Counted from the stretch's first letter, positions 36,819-46,683 are shown. The stretch: DNA of 64,000 bases from CAYRSS01 sp964426945 (GCA_964426945.1 CAYRSS010000011.1:1-64000); one strand, 5' to 3'. Program-made: numbers and translations. Notes: a model not told the origin generated them from the sequence alone.

Positions 36819-39236
36819 TCACCCCTGACCGGGGTCCGGCTCCGTGTGGGGCTGGCTGAGGCGGGCGGTCATCGCGTCGAGCATCTCGGCCCAGCCGGGC
36901 CCGAGGCTCTCGGGGCCGCTGCCGCGGAGAAGTGCGACCAGGGCCACGCAGCGATCGCGCTCGCCGTTACCCGCAGCGGCATCGAGATAGCCGCCGACCT
37001 TCGCGACGATCTTCCCCGCCGAGTCCGGATTGCCGCCTGCCGTCACCGCGACTTCCTGCAGCACGTCCGGCAGCACGCCGTCGAGGCTCGACTCCAGAGC
37101 GACTTGGATCAGGCGAAGGCCGACATCCATAGCCCGCGCGTCGTTCTTGCCGGCGAGCGACTTGTGCAGATCGCGCAGGAGGTCGACCGCGTCCGCCGCT
37201 TCCCCGGCTGCGATCAGCTCCGTGGCGAGCCGGTCGCGCACGGTGTCCAGATCGCCGCCTCCGCCGTTGCGCGCCACCAGCGTGTCCTCCAGAGCCGAAA
37301 GATAGCGGATTTTCAGCGCGGGCTGGTCACGCAGGCGGTCTACCGCGGCGAGCTGGTCAGTGAGCGATCGGCTGGAGAGCATCCTCACGAACCCCTCCCA
37401 CGCGGCGGTGCGGACCTGTTCGCTGGGCTCGGTGGACGGGCTAAGCCGCCCGAGCAGCAGGTCGAGATCGGCGGCGTCGCGGCCGAAACGACCAACGGCC
37501 TCCACTGCGGCAGCGCGCACGAGGCCGTCCGCATGAGTGGCGGCAAGATCGCGCAGCCGCGCAAGGCGCGAACCATCCTGAATCTCGATCAGCCCCCGGA
37601 TAGCCGGCTTGAGTACAGCGGCCTGATCGGAATCCAGCCCGCTCGAAAAGTAGGGCGCGAAGGCGTCATCGCCCACGCCGGCCATCCCGCGCAGGATCGC
37701 CGCGCGCAGCGCAGTCTCCTGTGGCGAGGCCAGGCCGTAGAAGAGAGTCAGCGCGTCGGCGGCTGCAGCGAAATCGTGCTGCCCGTCGAGCCGGGAAGCC
37801 AGTTGCCCCAGCGCCGCCGCCGCCTCGGTGACCGACTCGCGATCGGTGGCCGAAGGCTGGATCTCCGCCACGAGTGAGTTGACCGATTCCACCCCGCCGA
37901 TCGCTCCCAGCGCACGCAGCAGGGCGTGCCGCACGGGCGGATGGCGTTCGTCCTTCAGTCGGCCGAGCACCGCCGCGACGATCGTCGGATCCTGAATGTT
38001 CTGGAGGATTCGCACGGCGTTGAGCCTGATGTCGACGTTGCTGTCGGACATGAGCTTCACGAGTCCGGCGAGAACCGCGCCCGTCGGACGATAGCCCTCA
38101 TCGCCGACAAGGACGGTGACGATGCTGAGCGTACCCGAGCGGATCTCCGGCAGCGGGTCGGCGAGCCACTCGGTCAGCCGGGCGTCGCGCGCTTCGCGCT
38201 GATCGCGCGGCAGGGCCCGGAAGGCGTCACGCTGGAATTCCTTGAGTCGTCCCGCCGTCTGCTCGCGCAGGCGCTTGAGCTCGGCGTCGACCTGGCGCGC
38301 CCGCTCGCGGTAGTACCTGACTCGGTAGGTTGCCCACTCGGCGGGGTCCAGCCGGGCCTTGCCAGCCCACCAGTCTTTCCAGCGCCCTACGTCGAGTCCA
38401 TACGATTCGCCGGTCGCCGACTCGAGCACAGCGACGATGCGGGCGACCAGCTCGTCGACGCCGCAGTCGAGCAGGAGGACGAGTTCCTCGGCGACGTCGC
38501 GACGATCAAAGTTGGGGGCCAGGGCATCGATCGCCGCGAGGCGGGCGGACACGGCGGCAGTGCCTCGGGCGAGGTCACCGATCTTCCGGGTCACCTCTTC
38601 ATTGCGATAAAACGCCAGCGCCTGGGCCGCGATGGTGCGCGAGTCAGCCGTCTCGGAACGAAGCATCGCCAGGAGCGGATCGACAAACTCCGCGGCCGGG
38701 CCGCGCTCGTAGTTCGGCGCCTGGGCGACGAGGGATGTCGCCACGAGTTGCCGCACCTGCGGGTCATCATCGCCCAGCAAGGCGGAGATGATCTCGACCT
38801 TCGCCGGGAACATGTCGCCGCCCACGAGGAACGCGGCGGCCTGTCGCCGCGCTTCAACGCCCAACTCGGCGTTGGTAATGGCTGCGCGGTGCTGATTGAG
38901 CAGCCGCTGCAGCTCCGTCGCGGGGTCGGGCGCGGCGGGCTCTGCCGCGGCCGGTTCTGCAGCAGCGGGCTGGGTCGCGGCGGACTGGTCCGCCCCGGGC
39001 GTGCCGGCCTGGCCACCGTCAAGCTCGTCGAGCTCCGGCGTGGCCGGATCGGGGACATCGTCGGCTGCGTGCGTCGAGAGCGGCAGCGCGGCAGGCCCGC
39101 CCCCCGTCAGCGGGTTGCTGAGCTTGCGGACCGCGGGGGCCGCCGCGTCAGCCAGCGCGCTCGATGCGCCACCCCACGTGACAGCAGCCAGTAGGAACAG
39201 GATGGATCCGCGCCATGCCATCAGCCGCCGCTCCAT
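36819..39236 (-). CDS. Secreted HEAT-repeat protein
   Basis: About 805 aa from the ATG at 39236. An ATG at 39221 with a GGAG sequence 9 nt upstream is an alternative. A signal peptide is present (GSILFLLAAVTWGGASSALA). Residues about 50-110 are low-complexity (Ala/Pro/Glu/Asp). The rest is a long array of HEAT/armadillo-like helical pairs, e.g. DSNVDIRLNAVRILQNIQDPTIVAAVLGRLKDE, LVRAAAVEAVGRFG and QVRQLVATSLVAQAPNYE. Such arrays serve as protein-binding superhelices. I recognise no enzymatic domain. The gene converges on gmd, with only 10 nt between the stop codons. Confidence 0.85.
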   Translation of the reverse strand: MERRLMAWRGSILFLLAAVTWGGASSALADAAAPAVRKLSNPLTGGGPAALPLSTHAADDVPDPATPELDELDGGQAGTPGADQSAATQPAAAEPAAAEPAAPDPATELQRLLNQHRAAITNAELGVEARRQAAAFLVGGDMFPAKVEIISALLGDDDPQVRQLVATSLVAQAPNYERGPAAEFVDPLLAMLRSETADSRTIAAQALAFYRNEEVTRKIGDLARGTAAVSARLAAIDALAPNFDRRDVAEELVLLLDCGVDELVARIVAVLESATGESYGLDVGRWKDWWAGKARLDPAEWATYRVRYYRERARQVDAELKRLREQTAGRLKEFQRDAFRALPRDQREARDARLTEWLADPLPEIRSGTLSIVTVLVGDEGYRPTGAVLAGLVKLMSDSNVDIRLNAVRILQNIQDPTIVAAVLGRLKDERHPPVRHALLRALGAIGGVESVNSLVAEIQPSATDRESVTEAAAALGQLASRLDGQHDFAAAADALTLFYGLASPQETALRAAILRGMAGVGDDAFAPYFSSGLDSDQAAVLKPAIRGLIEIQDGSRLARLRDLAATHADGLVRAAAVEAVGRFGRDAADLDLLLGRLSPSTEPSEQVRTAAWEGFVRMLSSRSLTDQLAAVDRLRDQPALKIRYLSALEDTLVARNGGGGDLDTVRDRLATELIAAGEAADAVDLLRDLHKSLAGKNDARAMDVGLRLIQVALESSLDGVLPDVLQEVAVTAGGNPDSAGKIVAKVGGYLDAAAGNGERDRCVALVALLRGSGPESLGPGWAEMLDAMTARLSQPHTEPDPGQG

Positions 39237-39429
39237 CGGACAATCGCCGTGCGGACGAATACTTGATACGTCTCTCCGGCTCACCCCCTGCGGACGCGAG
39301 CGAACGTGAGCCGGTAGGACGAGGTGTGCAGCATCTACATCGGCTAGTTCTACTCATGCGCTGAACGGTTTGCAACGCATCCCGACCGGTACTTTTCCCG
39401 GATGACGCGGCGGTCGGACCCCGCGCGGT

Positions 39430-41562
39430 TCAGCGCAGCCGCACCAGCACGCCACAGGATGCCGCCGCGTCGTTCCGGGTCAGCTCCAGCTCCAGCACAG
39501 CCGCTGCCTGATCTACGCTCGCAAGCCCCGAAAGGTCGATGATGTGGCCCGATACCAGCACGAAACACGCGGGGATTGTGACGCCGGCGTCGGAATAGCG
39601 CGTATGCCGCGCGACCAGGCCCGCCAGGTGACGGCCCGCCTGTTGCACCTCTCCCACTTCCCAATCTGCGGCTTCGGCGGTCCACCGGATCGTCCCGGCC
39701 CCATCAAGGAGACGCACCGCGCGACGACCCGAGGCAGACCATGACCACCACCCGCGCCGGCGGCGCGCCGCCGACCAGATCTCGAAGCCGCCGGCGACCG
39801 CCGACCTCACTGGCGGGTCACAGTCCTTCCCCAGCGAACCAGCCACCAGCTCCCGCCGATCGGCATCATCGAGCACCCGGCGGCGATCGACCGGCCGCCG
39901 GATCTCCAGGGCGCCTTCGGCCGTGGCGCGGATGAGACTCCGGCGACGATCCACCTCGACGAACACCTCAATCGTCTCCGGGGCGGCCCCCATGCGCAGC
40001 ACCCGCGCGGCAGCCTCTTCGCGCACCGCGCACAGTTCGGCCTGCCCCGGCTCGACCGCCGAGCGTTCCACGACTTCGCGGATCATGGCCAGCGCGACAC
40101 CGATGGCGCTGATCACGTCGGCGTCGGGGACGAGCTCGTGGTTAACTCCCATCCGCCGGGCCAGGAAGGGCACGATCGCCGCCGCGCCGCCGCCCCCGCC
40201 GACCAGTCGCACGGTCGAGGGAAGCTGGCCGTACTCAGCGATCAGGCCTCGGACGATCGGCTCAATCAGCGCGCAGGCACCGGAGAGTACGGCCTCAGCC
40301 ACAGCGGCCCCGTCCGCCGCGCGCCACGCTCGGGCGATGGCGTCGAACGCGCCATCGACGGAACCACGGTTCCCCGCGGCGGGGTCGCCGGGGGGGATCA
40401 GGCCGAGCCGGTTGGCGGCGCACGTCGGCGTGACCGCCAAGCCGACTGAGTCGGGCTCGCCCCGCATCGCGAGGTACGGCTGCCCGTCGACGGTCTCCGT
40501 GGTGGCCTGCCAGTCGCGCGGCGGCGGATCGGCAAAGCTGACATAGCTCAGCCCGGCGAGGTGGGCGCTGCGCGGCCCGAGGCGACTGCCGTCCGCGCGC
40601 ACGAGCGAACCGCCCGCCACGCCGATTGTGCGCACGTCCAGCGTGCTGAGTGACAGCCGGTGTCCGCCGATCTCGGCACCGCGGATGACCGCCCGCCCAT
40701 GGCGGATCACGCTGATGTCGGTGCTGGTCCCGCCGACCTCGAGAAAGACGCCGTCCGAGACCTGGGCATAGAGCAGCGCCGCAGCCACCCCGGCTGCAGG
40801 CCCGGAGAGCATGGTCAGGATCGGCCGTTCGCGCATCTCCGCCAGGCTCATCACGCCGCCGTCACTGCGCATGACCATCAGCGGAGCCACGATGCCTGCC
40901 TCCCGGACGGCCTGCTCTGTCATCTCCGCGGTCAGCAGCATCTTCGGCATCATGCTCGCGTTCACTACCGCCGTGCGCGTCCGCATGGCGAGACCGTGCA
41001 GACCGCTCACGACGTGCGTAGCCGTTGCCCTCAGGCCCAGATCCTCCGCGACGCGGCAGACCAGTTGCTCGCGCGTGGGATCATCGACGCTGAAGGCGTC
41101 CGCGGCGACGATCACCTCGGCGCCGCGGTCGCGCAGGCGCTCGATGGCTGCCCGCGAGGTGCGCTCGTTCACCGCATCGCCGTGAAGAAACTCGTGACAG
41201 GTTGTGAGGGTCCGCCCCGCGCCCAGCGGGATCGGACGGATGCTGGTCTGCGAGCGCGCCGGCCACGCCCCGAGGCCGCGGCCCATGCCGAGGATGCCCA
41301 CGGTGGCGACGTCCCCCTCCAACAGGGCATTGGTCGCCTGCGTCGTCGAATGGGCTACGAGGCGAACCTGATCCGGCGTCACACCGGCCTGCGCCAGCAC
41401 GAGCCTGAGGGCGTCGACCACGCCTCGGGCCACGCCCTCGGGTGCGCGATGGGTCGTGGGCGTGCGCACCTTCGCCGCGAGTTCGAGCGCGTCGGCGTCG
41501 ATCGCCACCGCATGGGTGAACGTCCCGCCGACATCGATCCCGATCCGGTAGTTGGTGCTCAT
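39430..41562 (-). CDS. HyuA-type hydantoinase/oxoprolinase ATPase
   Basis: A 710-aa protein from the ATG at 41562, whose ATGA overlaps the permease stop codon. The N-terminus YRIGIDVGGTFTHAVAID is the Hydant_A_N phosphate-binding segment. Other landmarks are STTQATNALLEGDVATVGIL, AVVNASMMPKML, MVMRSDGGVMSL, LSGPAAGVAAALLYA, FLEVGGTSTDISVIRHG and VGGGGGAAAIVPFLARRMG. The family uses ATP to open cyclic amides (hydantoins, 5-oxoproline) or to carboxylate ketones, normally as HyuA/HyuB heteromers. No HyuB is adjacent. The terminal 120 residues differ from 5-oxoprolinase ends. The substrate is unknown. A longer frame running into the permease gene is an artefact. Confidence 0.88.
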   Translation of the reverse strand: MSTNYRIGIDVGGTFTHAVAIDADALELAAKVRTPTTHRAPEGVARGVVDALRLVLAQAGVTPDQVRLVAHSTTQATNALLEGDVATVGILGMGRGLGAWPARSQTSIRPIPLGAGRTLTTCHEFLHGDAVNERTSRAAIERLRDRGAEVIVAADAFSVDDPTREQLVCRVAEDLGLRATATHVVSGLHGLAMRTRTAVVNASMMPKMLLTAEMTEQAVREAGIVAPLMVMRSDGGVMSLAEMRERPILTMLSGPAAGVAAALLYAQVSDGVFLEVGGTSTDISVIRHGRAVIRGAEIGGHRLSLSTLDVRTIGVAGGSLVRADGSRLGPRSAHLAGLSYVSFADPPPRDWQATTETVDGQPYLAMRGEPDSVGLAVTPTCAANRLGLIPPGDPAAGNRGSVDGAFDAIARAWRAADGAAVAEAVLSGACALIEPIVRGLIAEYGQLPSTVRLVGGGGGAAAIVPFLARRMGVNHELVPDADVISAIGVALAMIREVVERSAVEPGQAELCAVREEAAARVLRMGAAPETIEVFVEVDRRRSLIRATAEGALEIRRPVDRRRVLDDADRRELVAGSLGKDCDPPVRSAVAGGFEIWSAARRRRGWWSWSASGRRAVRLLDGAGTIRWTAEAADWEVGEVQQAGRHLAGLVARHTRYSDAGVTIPACFVLVSGHIIDLSGLASVDQAAAVLELELTRNDAAASCGVLVRLR

Positions 41563-42899
41563 GATCCCACGAACATCAGGCCGAAAATGGCGATGCCGGC
41601 AGCCGCCGCCATCCAGACGGGCAGGATCGTCCGGCGGAGTAACTGGTTCACCGTAATCCCCTGGAAGCCCGCGACCCACACGTTGGCCGTATTGGTCGGG
41701 TCGCAGATGCCCTGGAGCATTCCGGCCGCGAGCACCACGCCCAGCACGGCCGCCGCGGGGAGCGACGACGCGGTCATCAGCGTCGCCGACACGGCGAGCC
41801 CCATACCCCACACGTTGAGCGGCCCGCGGTAGAGGGCCAGCGGCGCCGCCACGATGAAGGTGACGATGTAGCCGACGGCGCTCGACGGCGCGGTCGCGGC
41901 GATCAGCGGGGTCATGTAGGCCTGCACCGCGTCGCTCCGGAGAGACACGATGAGCATGCCGATCCCGATCATCAGCAGCACGGGCGGTATGACACTCTGC
42001 GCGCCTTCGATCAACGAGCGCGAGAGTTCGCGCGTCGCGTCGCCCCTTCGGCAGACGCAGAGGTACATGTAGGCGATGGCCAGCGCGAAGGCCGCCAACT
42101 CGTGAATGGCCAGCACGAAAACGAGCAAGACCGGTACCAGCGGCGCGATCATCAGCCTCGCAGGGACGGTGACCGCCGCGGCGGTGGTTGCCGCGGTCGC
42201 CGCTACCGCGTGGAAGCGGCTGATCGCACTTCGCCTCGTGCTGAGCACGATCCACCCGAGACCGCAGGCAAGGTAAAGCCCGACCATGACGTACAGCATG
42301 GTGTCGATCTGTGCCGGTGGCAGGCCGTAGAACTCCTGCCACAGGCGCCGGGCCACCGGGTTGAGCGTGCCGCCCATCGCCACGCCGATCAGCAGCACGC
42401 CGGAGCTGCCGATCGGCCCGACGCCGACCGACCGCAGGACAGGCAGCACGATCGTGCCCAGCATGATCACGGTGCCGAGCCCCGCTGTGGATGTGAACAC
42501 CGCGGCGACCGCGACGAGCATGATGACACAGAGCAGCGCCGGCCGGTCCCCCGCAAACTCCGCGGCCCACGTCACCATGCGCTCCGCGATCTTCAGCGTC
42601 CGGACGTACGCGGCAAACATGCCGCCGAAGAGGGTGGCGATGATCGTGTCGGACAGGGCGAGCGGCCCGTCGCGGAGCACTTGGAGCAGCGCGGCGGCGA
42701 CATTCGAGGTCGCAGCGAGGGGTTCCCCGCTGGAAACGGCCGACGGCGCAGCGTCGAGGCAGGTGGCAGCAGCGGCGATCGCCGCGAAGGCCAGCGCCAT
42801 GAGCGGCAGGGCGAGCAGGGCCGACAGCCGCTCCTGAAACATCGCCCCGGCAAACGCCAGGAACACCGCCACCAGCAGCAGTCCCACGAGCAGCGTCAT
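41559..42899 (-). CDS. Polytopic permease, ion transporter superfamily
   Basis: A 446-aa membrane protein with about 10-12 hydrophobic segments arranged in two halves, and re-entrant-loop-like sequences (TSTAGLGTVIMLG, GVAMGGTLNPVA, ICDPTNTANVWVAG). It looks like an H+/Na+-coupled carboxylate or gluconate transporter of the IT superfamily. The exact family is uncertain. Its start overlaps the upstream HExxH gene by 4 nt and its stop overlaps hyuA by 4 nt. That implies translational coupling and a shared job, such as importing the substrate that HyuA processes. Confidence 0.8.
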   Translation of the reverse strand: MTLLVGLLLVAVFLAFAGAMFQERLSALLALPLMALAFAAIAAAATCLDAAPSAVSSGEPLAATSNVAAALLQVLRDGPLALSDTIIATLFGGMFAAYVRTLKIAERMVTWAAEFAGDRPALLCVIMLVAVAAVFTSTAGLGTVIMLGTIVLPVLRSVGVGPIGSSGVLLIGVAMGGTLNPVARRLWQEFYGLPPAQIDTMLYVMVGLYLACGLGWIVLSTRRSAISRFHAVAATAATTAAAVTVPARLMIAPLVPVLLVFVLAIHELAAFALAIAYMYLCVCRRGDATRELSRSLIEGAQSVIPPVLLMIGIGMLIVSLRSDAVQAYMTPLIAATAPSSAVGYIVTFIVAAPLALYRGPLNVWGMGLAVSATLMTASSLPAAAVLGVVLAAGMLQGICDPTNTANVWVAGFQGITVNQLLRRTILPVWMAAAAGIAIFGLMFVGS

Positions 42900-43327
42900 G
42901 CGGGGAAGCTCAAGGGGGTCAGCCGCTCGTCGGCAGCGAGCGCCGCGGGCGTGGTCTCGCGAGTCCGGGCCACGGCGACGAGATCGGCTGCGATGCGCGC
43001 CGCCTGGTCGTCGCTCAGCGCGGCTGAGGCCGCTTCTGCGAGCTGCCGCGTTGAGGTTTCGTCATCTTGCCCAAGGGCGTGGGCCGCCTCATGCAGCAGG
43101 GTGGCCACCAACTCCCGGGCCGGCCGCTGCGGGGTGACTTCGAACAGCTCGATGCGCCGCAAGACCGGATCCCACACCCCGAGAACGCGCCGCGCGCCGA
43201 CCACCAGGGGGTTGCTCCAGGCCAAAATTCCAATGCTGCGCTGCCGCAGGGCGGCCATCGGGTCGGCGGTCAGGGCGACGACCGCGGCCGTCGACGCTGG
43301 CGGCTGGGTGTCCCGTCGAAGTGTCAC
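42896..43327 (-). CDS. Small HExxH putative metalloprotease-like protein
   Basis: A 143-aa soluble protein from a GTG at 43327. Residues 79-89 read HEAAHALGQDD, fitting the metzincin-like pattern HExxHxxGxxD, where Asp replaces the usual third His. No signal peptide is apparent. The rest of the protein is unlike any protease I know and is too small for a full metzincin. It could be a minimal zinc peptidase, a zinc-binding regulator, or a lysozyme- or recombinase-like remnant. The gene lies 6 nt from the mannosidase stop codon and overlaps the permease start by 4 nt, so it is part of the operon. The function is unassigned. Confidence 0.65.
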   Translation of the reverse strand: MTLRRDTQPPASTAAVVALTADPMAALRQRSIGILAWSNPLVVGARRVLGVWDPVLRRIELFEVTPQRPARELVATLLHEAAHALGQDDETSTRQLAEAASAALSDDQAARIAADLVAVARTRETTPAALAADERLTPLSFPA

Positions 43328-43333
43328 GGCGTG

Positions 43334-46300
43334 TCACCTTGCCGGCTTCACGGCCACCGTGAGGATTTCGTAGGGTCGGAAGTCCCAGGCGAAGCCCCGG
43401 CCGTCATCCGCCGCGCGTACGCCGGCGTGCTCGCGCGGGCGTTCGAGCATATCGACCACGCGCGGGGCAGTCCAACCGGTCCGCCACGAGACCGTCGCCC
43501 GGCCGGACTGGCCGAAGGTGTCGTAGAGGCGGAGGATGATGTCGTCGCCTTCCTCGGCCGGCTTGATGGTTTCGATGATGATGCTGTCCGCGTCGCACGA
43601 TACGGCCGACCAGGCCGGGGGCAGCGGGGCTGCGGCTGATCCGCCGGCGCTATTCCCCGGCGCGGCGTCCGCGTCGCCGTCACCCGTCAAGAGGCGCAGC
43701 GGATTGCCGAACTCCAGCGCCATCTGCGGCACACGGGCGGCGCGCCAGTCTCCCTCGTGCGGATAGAGCGCATAACGGAAGCGGTGGACACCGCGGTCGG
43801 CCGTCGGGTCGGGCCACATGGGGGAGCGCAGCAGCGTCAGCCCCAGCGTCGGCCCCGCCTCGCGAACGCCGTGCACACCGAGGCGACAGTTGCAGCCGTA
43901 TTTCGTGTCGAACAGCAGGGCGACGCCGTAATCGGGCTGCGAGACATCCACCCAGCGCTGGGCGCAGTGTTCGAACTGCGCCGCGTCCCACGACGTGTTC
44001 TCGTGGATGGGCCGCTCGATCGCGCCGAACTGCGTGCCGAACGTTGCGTACCGCGCCCGCAGGCCGACGGAGAAGTTCGTCCGCAACATCACGCAGTCCT
44101 CGCGCCAGTCGACCATCGTGTCGAAGTGCAGGATCGGGCTGTCAGCGTAGAGGCGGATCCACTGCGTAAGCATCGACGCCCGCCCGATGGGGATGTCGAG
44201 CCGGACGGAAGCGCGCACGGGGCCGGTTTCTTCGACGGTGGCGCGGGTTTCCTGATAGCGCTCCCCGTAGATCCGCTTGGATCCATAGCCACGGTCGATG
44301 TTCCAGGCGTCGTACTCGGCGGGGCGGTCTTCGTAGGCGACCAGCCAGTTTCCGATGCGCAGGTCATTCAGCGTGAGCGTGGCGTAGTTGCAGCGCTTGT
44401 CGGTAAGCCGAATAACCCGCCCGGTGGAGACGAAATCAACGGCGATGAGGCTGTTTTCGATGCGTTGCTGCGTCACGGTGAACTGGTTCGCCACGGCCGG
44501 CGCATCGGCGTTCAGCCGCTCGCCACCAAGCGCGATGTGGCCGATCGCCGGGACGCCCTTGACCACGGCGAGCGTGACGGCGTTGCCGTCGTCGTCCTTC
44601 GCCCCCTGCGACAGGGCGGTCTCGCTCCTCGGCGGGCAGTCGCCCGCCAGTTGGACGACGCCATCCCTCTGCCACGACAGAAGGTTCGCGACGGTTTCGC
44701 GCTCCGCGGGCCGGCCGCCGCCTTCGACTTGTCGGGCCCACGTCGCCAGCGACTCCTGCAGCACGGCGGTGGCCGCGGCGCGGACCTCGCCATACAGCGC
44801 CCCGGCCTCGGCATGCACCCGCGCAATCGAGGTTCCACAAAGGATGTCGTGAAACTGGTTCAGCAGCACACCCTTCCACGCGCGGTCCATCGCACTGCGC
44901 TGATCGGGGGAGTACCCGCCGGTCGCCAGGCACGCAGCGATTTCCGCGTCGCGGAGCAGTTGCTCGCACTCGCGGTTGTCGCGCTTCGCGCTGGCCTGCG
45001 TCGTGAAGCAGCCGCGGTGCAGCTCGAGGTACAGTTCGCCATCCCAGATCGGGCCCGAAACGAGGGACTTCAGACGCTCGACCATCTCGTCGCGATCGGC
45101 GAATAGGGACTTGGGCGATTCCTCGTTGCCCGCCGCCCGACGCAGCCGCTCCAGCATGTCGCGGTGCGGCCCGCCGCCGCCGTCGCCGTGGCCGAACGCG
45201 TAGAGCCAATCGTTGTTGGTGCCCGCGGCTTCGAATCGCTTGCGGCATTCGATCAGGTCGTCCGGGCGGCATTCGCTGTTGTACTGGCCCGCGGGCAGGA
45301 AATGCGTCGCTACGCCCGTGCCGTCCAGCCCCCGCCACGTGAAGCAGTAGTGGGGGAATCGGTTCGTATCGTTCCACGACAGCTTCTGCGTGACGAGCAG
45401 TTCCAGCCCGCACTGCGCCATGATCTGCGGCAGGGCGGCGCAGTAACCGAAATTGTCAGGGATCCACAGCGTGCGCGGCGTGTAGCCGAAGTGTTCGCGC
45501 AGCCAGCGCGTCCCGTGCAGAATCTGGCGGATGATCGCCTCGCCCCCGGCGATGTACGTATCGCCCTCGACCCACATGGCGGCCTCGGGAATCCAGCGGC
45601 CCTCGGCCACGCGGCGTTTGATCTGCTCGAACAGGGCGGGCTGATCCTGCCGGATCATCTCGTACTGCGCCGGGCTGGTGTGCAGAAACCGGAACTCCTC
45701 GTAGCGCTCCATGTTGCGTAGCGCCGTGGAGAAGGTGCGATATAGCTTCCGCCGCGTCTCGCGCAGCGGCCAGAGCCAGGCCGTGTCGATGTGGGCGTGG
45801 CCGATGACGAAGGGTTTGCATGCCGGATGGGGTGAAAGTCGATCGAAGCCGGTCTTAACCAGACTCTGTGCGTATCGATGATCGCGCTGCACGTCGTCCG
45901 AGGCCGTGGCCGCCATCGCATAGCCGAGAAACGCGAGCGTCTGATCACGAACAGCCATCGACTCCGGCAGGGCACGGACCAGGCTCAGGAGGAAGTCGAA
46001 GTCCATCGCCAACTGATACACATCGTCGCCGTGAAACACGCCGACCTGCGCAAGCGTCAGGTGGCCGTGCTTGCCGTCGACCACCGTTTTGTCGAGGTCG
46101 AAGTCGCCCCACAGCCCGTTGCACGCGGCCTCGACCCACAGCTCGAACGGCTCGCCCGGCCGGATGCTCGGCGGCAGGGGGCAGTCGCGGTGAAACCGGC
46201 TGAGCCCGTGCCACGGCACGCCGTTGTGAAACAGGCAGGCCTCCGTGGCCGTGTCGAACAGCAGGTGCAGCACCTGCCCATCGCGCGTGATGGCCGGTGC

Positions 46301-46537
46301 GACGCCGCGCAGCCGGAACCACGCCGTCGAAAACAGCGGCCCCCATCGAAACCCGCGCGCAATCGGCGCATAAGCCAGCCGCCGGGCCTCGTCGAAGGAA
46401 ATGGGATCAGCAACCTGCGCAACCGCCACCTCGAGTTCGCACCGGTCGCTGAACACGGCCGGCTCGATCACCGTGCGCAGGTAGTTCTCGATTCGCTTTT
46501 CGACCAGCTTGTGCGATTCGAGCATGAGACGGTTCAT
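43334..46537 (-). CDS. Alpha-mannosidase, glycoside hydrolase family 38
   Basis: A 1067-aa enzyme from the ATG at 46537. An internal ATG at 46525 is an alternative, and the longer frame upstream is rejected. GH38 hallmarks are VIGHAHIDTAWLWPL (metal-binding His and Asp), WVEGDTYIAGGEAIIRQIL, LWIPDNFGYCAALPQIM with the nucleophile Asp, TQKLSWNDTNRFPHYCFTWRGLDG, and GHGDGGGGP. Its length matches bacterial and vacuolar-type alpha-mannosidases. No signal peptide is apparent, so it is probably cytoplasmic and acts on imported mannosides or N-glycan fragments. It is the first gene of the four-gene operon, followed by the HExxH protein, the permease and HyuA. Confidence 0.94.
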   Translation of the reverse strand: MNRLMLESHKLVEKRIENYLRTVIEPAVFSDRCELEVAVAQVADPISFDEARRLAYAPIARGFRWGPLFSTAWFRLRGVAPAITRDGQVLHLLFDTATEACLFHNGVPWHGLSRFHRDCPLPPSIRPGEPFELWVEAACNGLWGDFDLDKTVVDGKHGHLTLAQVGVFHGDDVYQLAMDFDFLLSLVRALPESMAVRDQTLAFLGYAMAATASDDVQRDHRYAQSLVKTGFDRLSPHPACKPFVIGHAHIDTAWLWPLRETRRKLYRTFSTALRNMERYEEFRFLHTSPAQYEMIRQDQPALFEQIKRRVAEGRWIPEAAMWVEGDTYIAGGEAIIRQILHGTRWLREHFGYTPRTLWIPDNFGYCAALPQIMAQCGLELLVTQKLSWNDTNRFPHYCFTWRGLDGTGVATHFLPAGQYNSECRPDDLIECRKRFEAAGTNNDWLYAFGHGDGGGGPHRDMLERLRRAAGNEESPKSLFADRDEMVERLKSLVSGPIWDGELYLELHRGCFTTQASAKRDNRECEQLLRDAEIAACLATGGYSPDQRSAMDRAWKGVLLNQFHDILCGTSIARVHAEAGALYGEVRAAATAVLQESLATWARQVEGGGRPAERETVANLLSWQRDGVVQLAGDCPPRSETALSQGAKDDDGNAVTLAVVKGVPAIGHIALGGERLNADAPAVANQFTVTQQRIENSLIAVDFVSTGRVIRLTDKRCNYATLTLNDLRIGNWLVAYEDRPAEYDAWNIDRGYGSKRIYGERYQETRATVEETGPVRASVRLDIPIGRASMLTQWIRLYADSPILHFDTMVDWREDCVMLRTNFSVGLRARYATFGTQFGAIERPIHENTSWDAAQFEHCAQRWVDVSQPDYGVALLFDTKYGCNCRLGVHGVREAGPTLGLTLLRSPMWPDPTADRGVHRFRYALYPHEGDWRAARVPQMALEFGNPLRLLTGDGDADAAPGNSAGGSAAAPLPPAWSAVSCDADSIIIETIKPAEEGDDIILRLYDTFGQSGRATVSWRTGWTAPRVVDMLERPREHAGVRAADDGRGFAWDFRPYEILTVAVKPAR

Positions 46538-46567
46538 CCCTCGGGCGCGAGTCCGCCGACTGGTGTC

Positions 46568-46573
46568 AGTATA
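46568..46573 (-). promoter_or_regulatory. -10 element of the mannosidase operon
   Basis: TATACT on the minus strand, about 31 nt before the ATG at 46537. TTGAAC is found upstream, but the 20-nt spacer is long. Confidence 0.4.
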
Positions 46574-46671
46574 GCAGTCGGCACGCTCCCGTCGTTCAAC
46601 CCCGCGCGGGCGCGGTTCCGCCGCTACAAGGGCCTGCCGTGCCCCGATTACCCATGCGCCTGTCCGGGTGC

Positions 46672-46677
46672 TATGCT
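46672..46677 (+). promoter_or_regulatory. -10 of the methyltransferase gene (leaderless spacing)
   Basis: TATGCT ends 6 nt before the ATG at 46684. As with nfi and the glycosyltransferase gene, predicted transcription begins at the start codon. Confidence 0.5.
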
Positions 46678-46683
46678 GGGCGC

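Noticed and set aside
41563..42570. Extended N-terminus of the HyuA frame into the permease gene
   Set aside because: The extension is out of frame with the permease, Arg/His-rich, and the canonical HyuA N-terminus starts at the overlapping ATGA at 41562.
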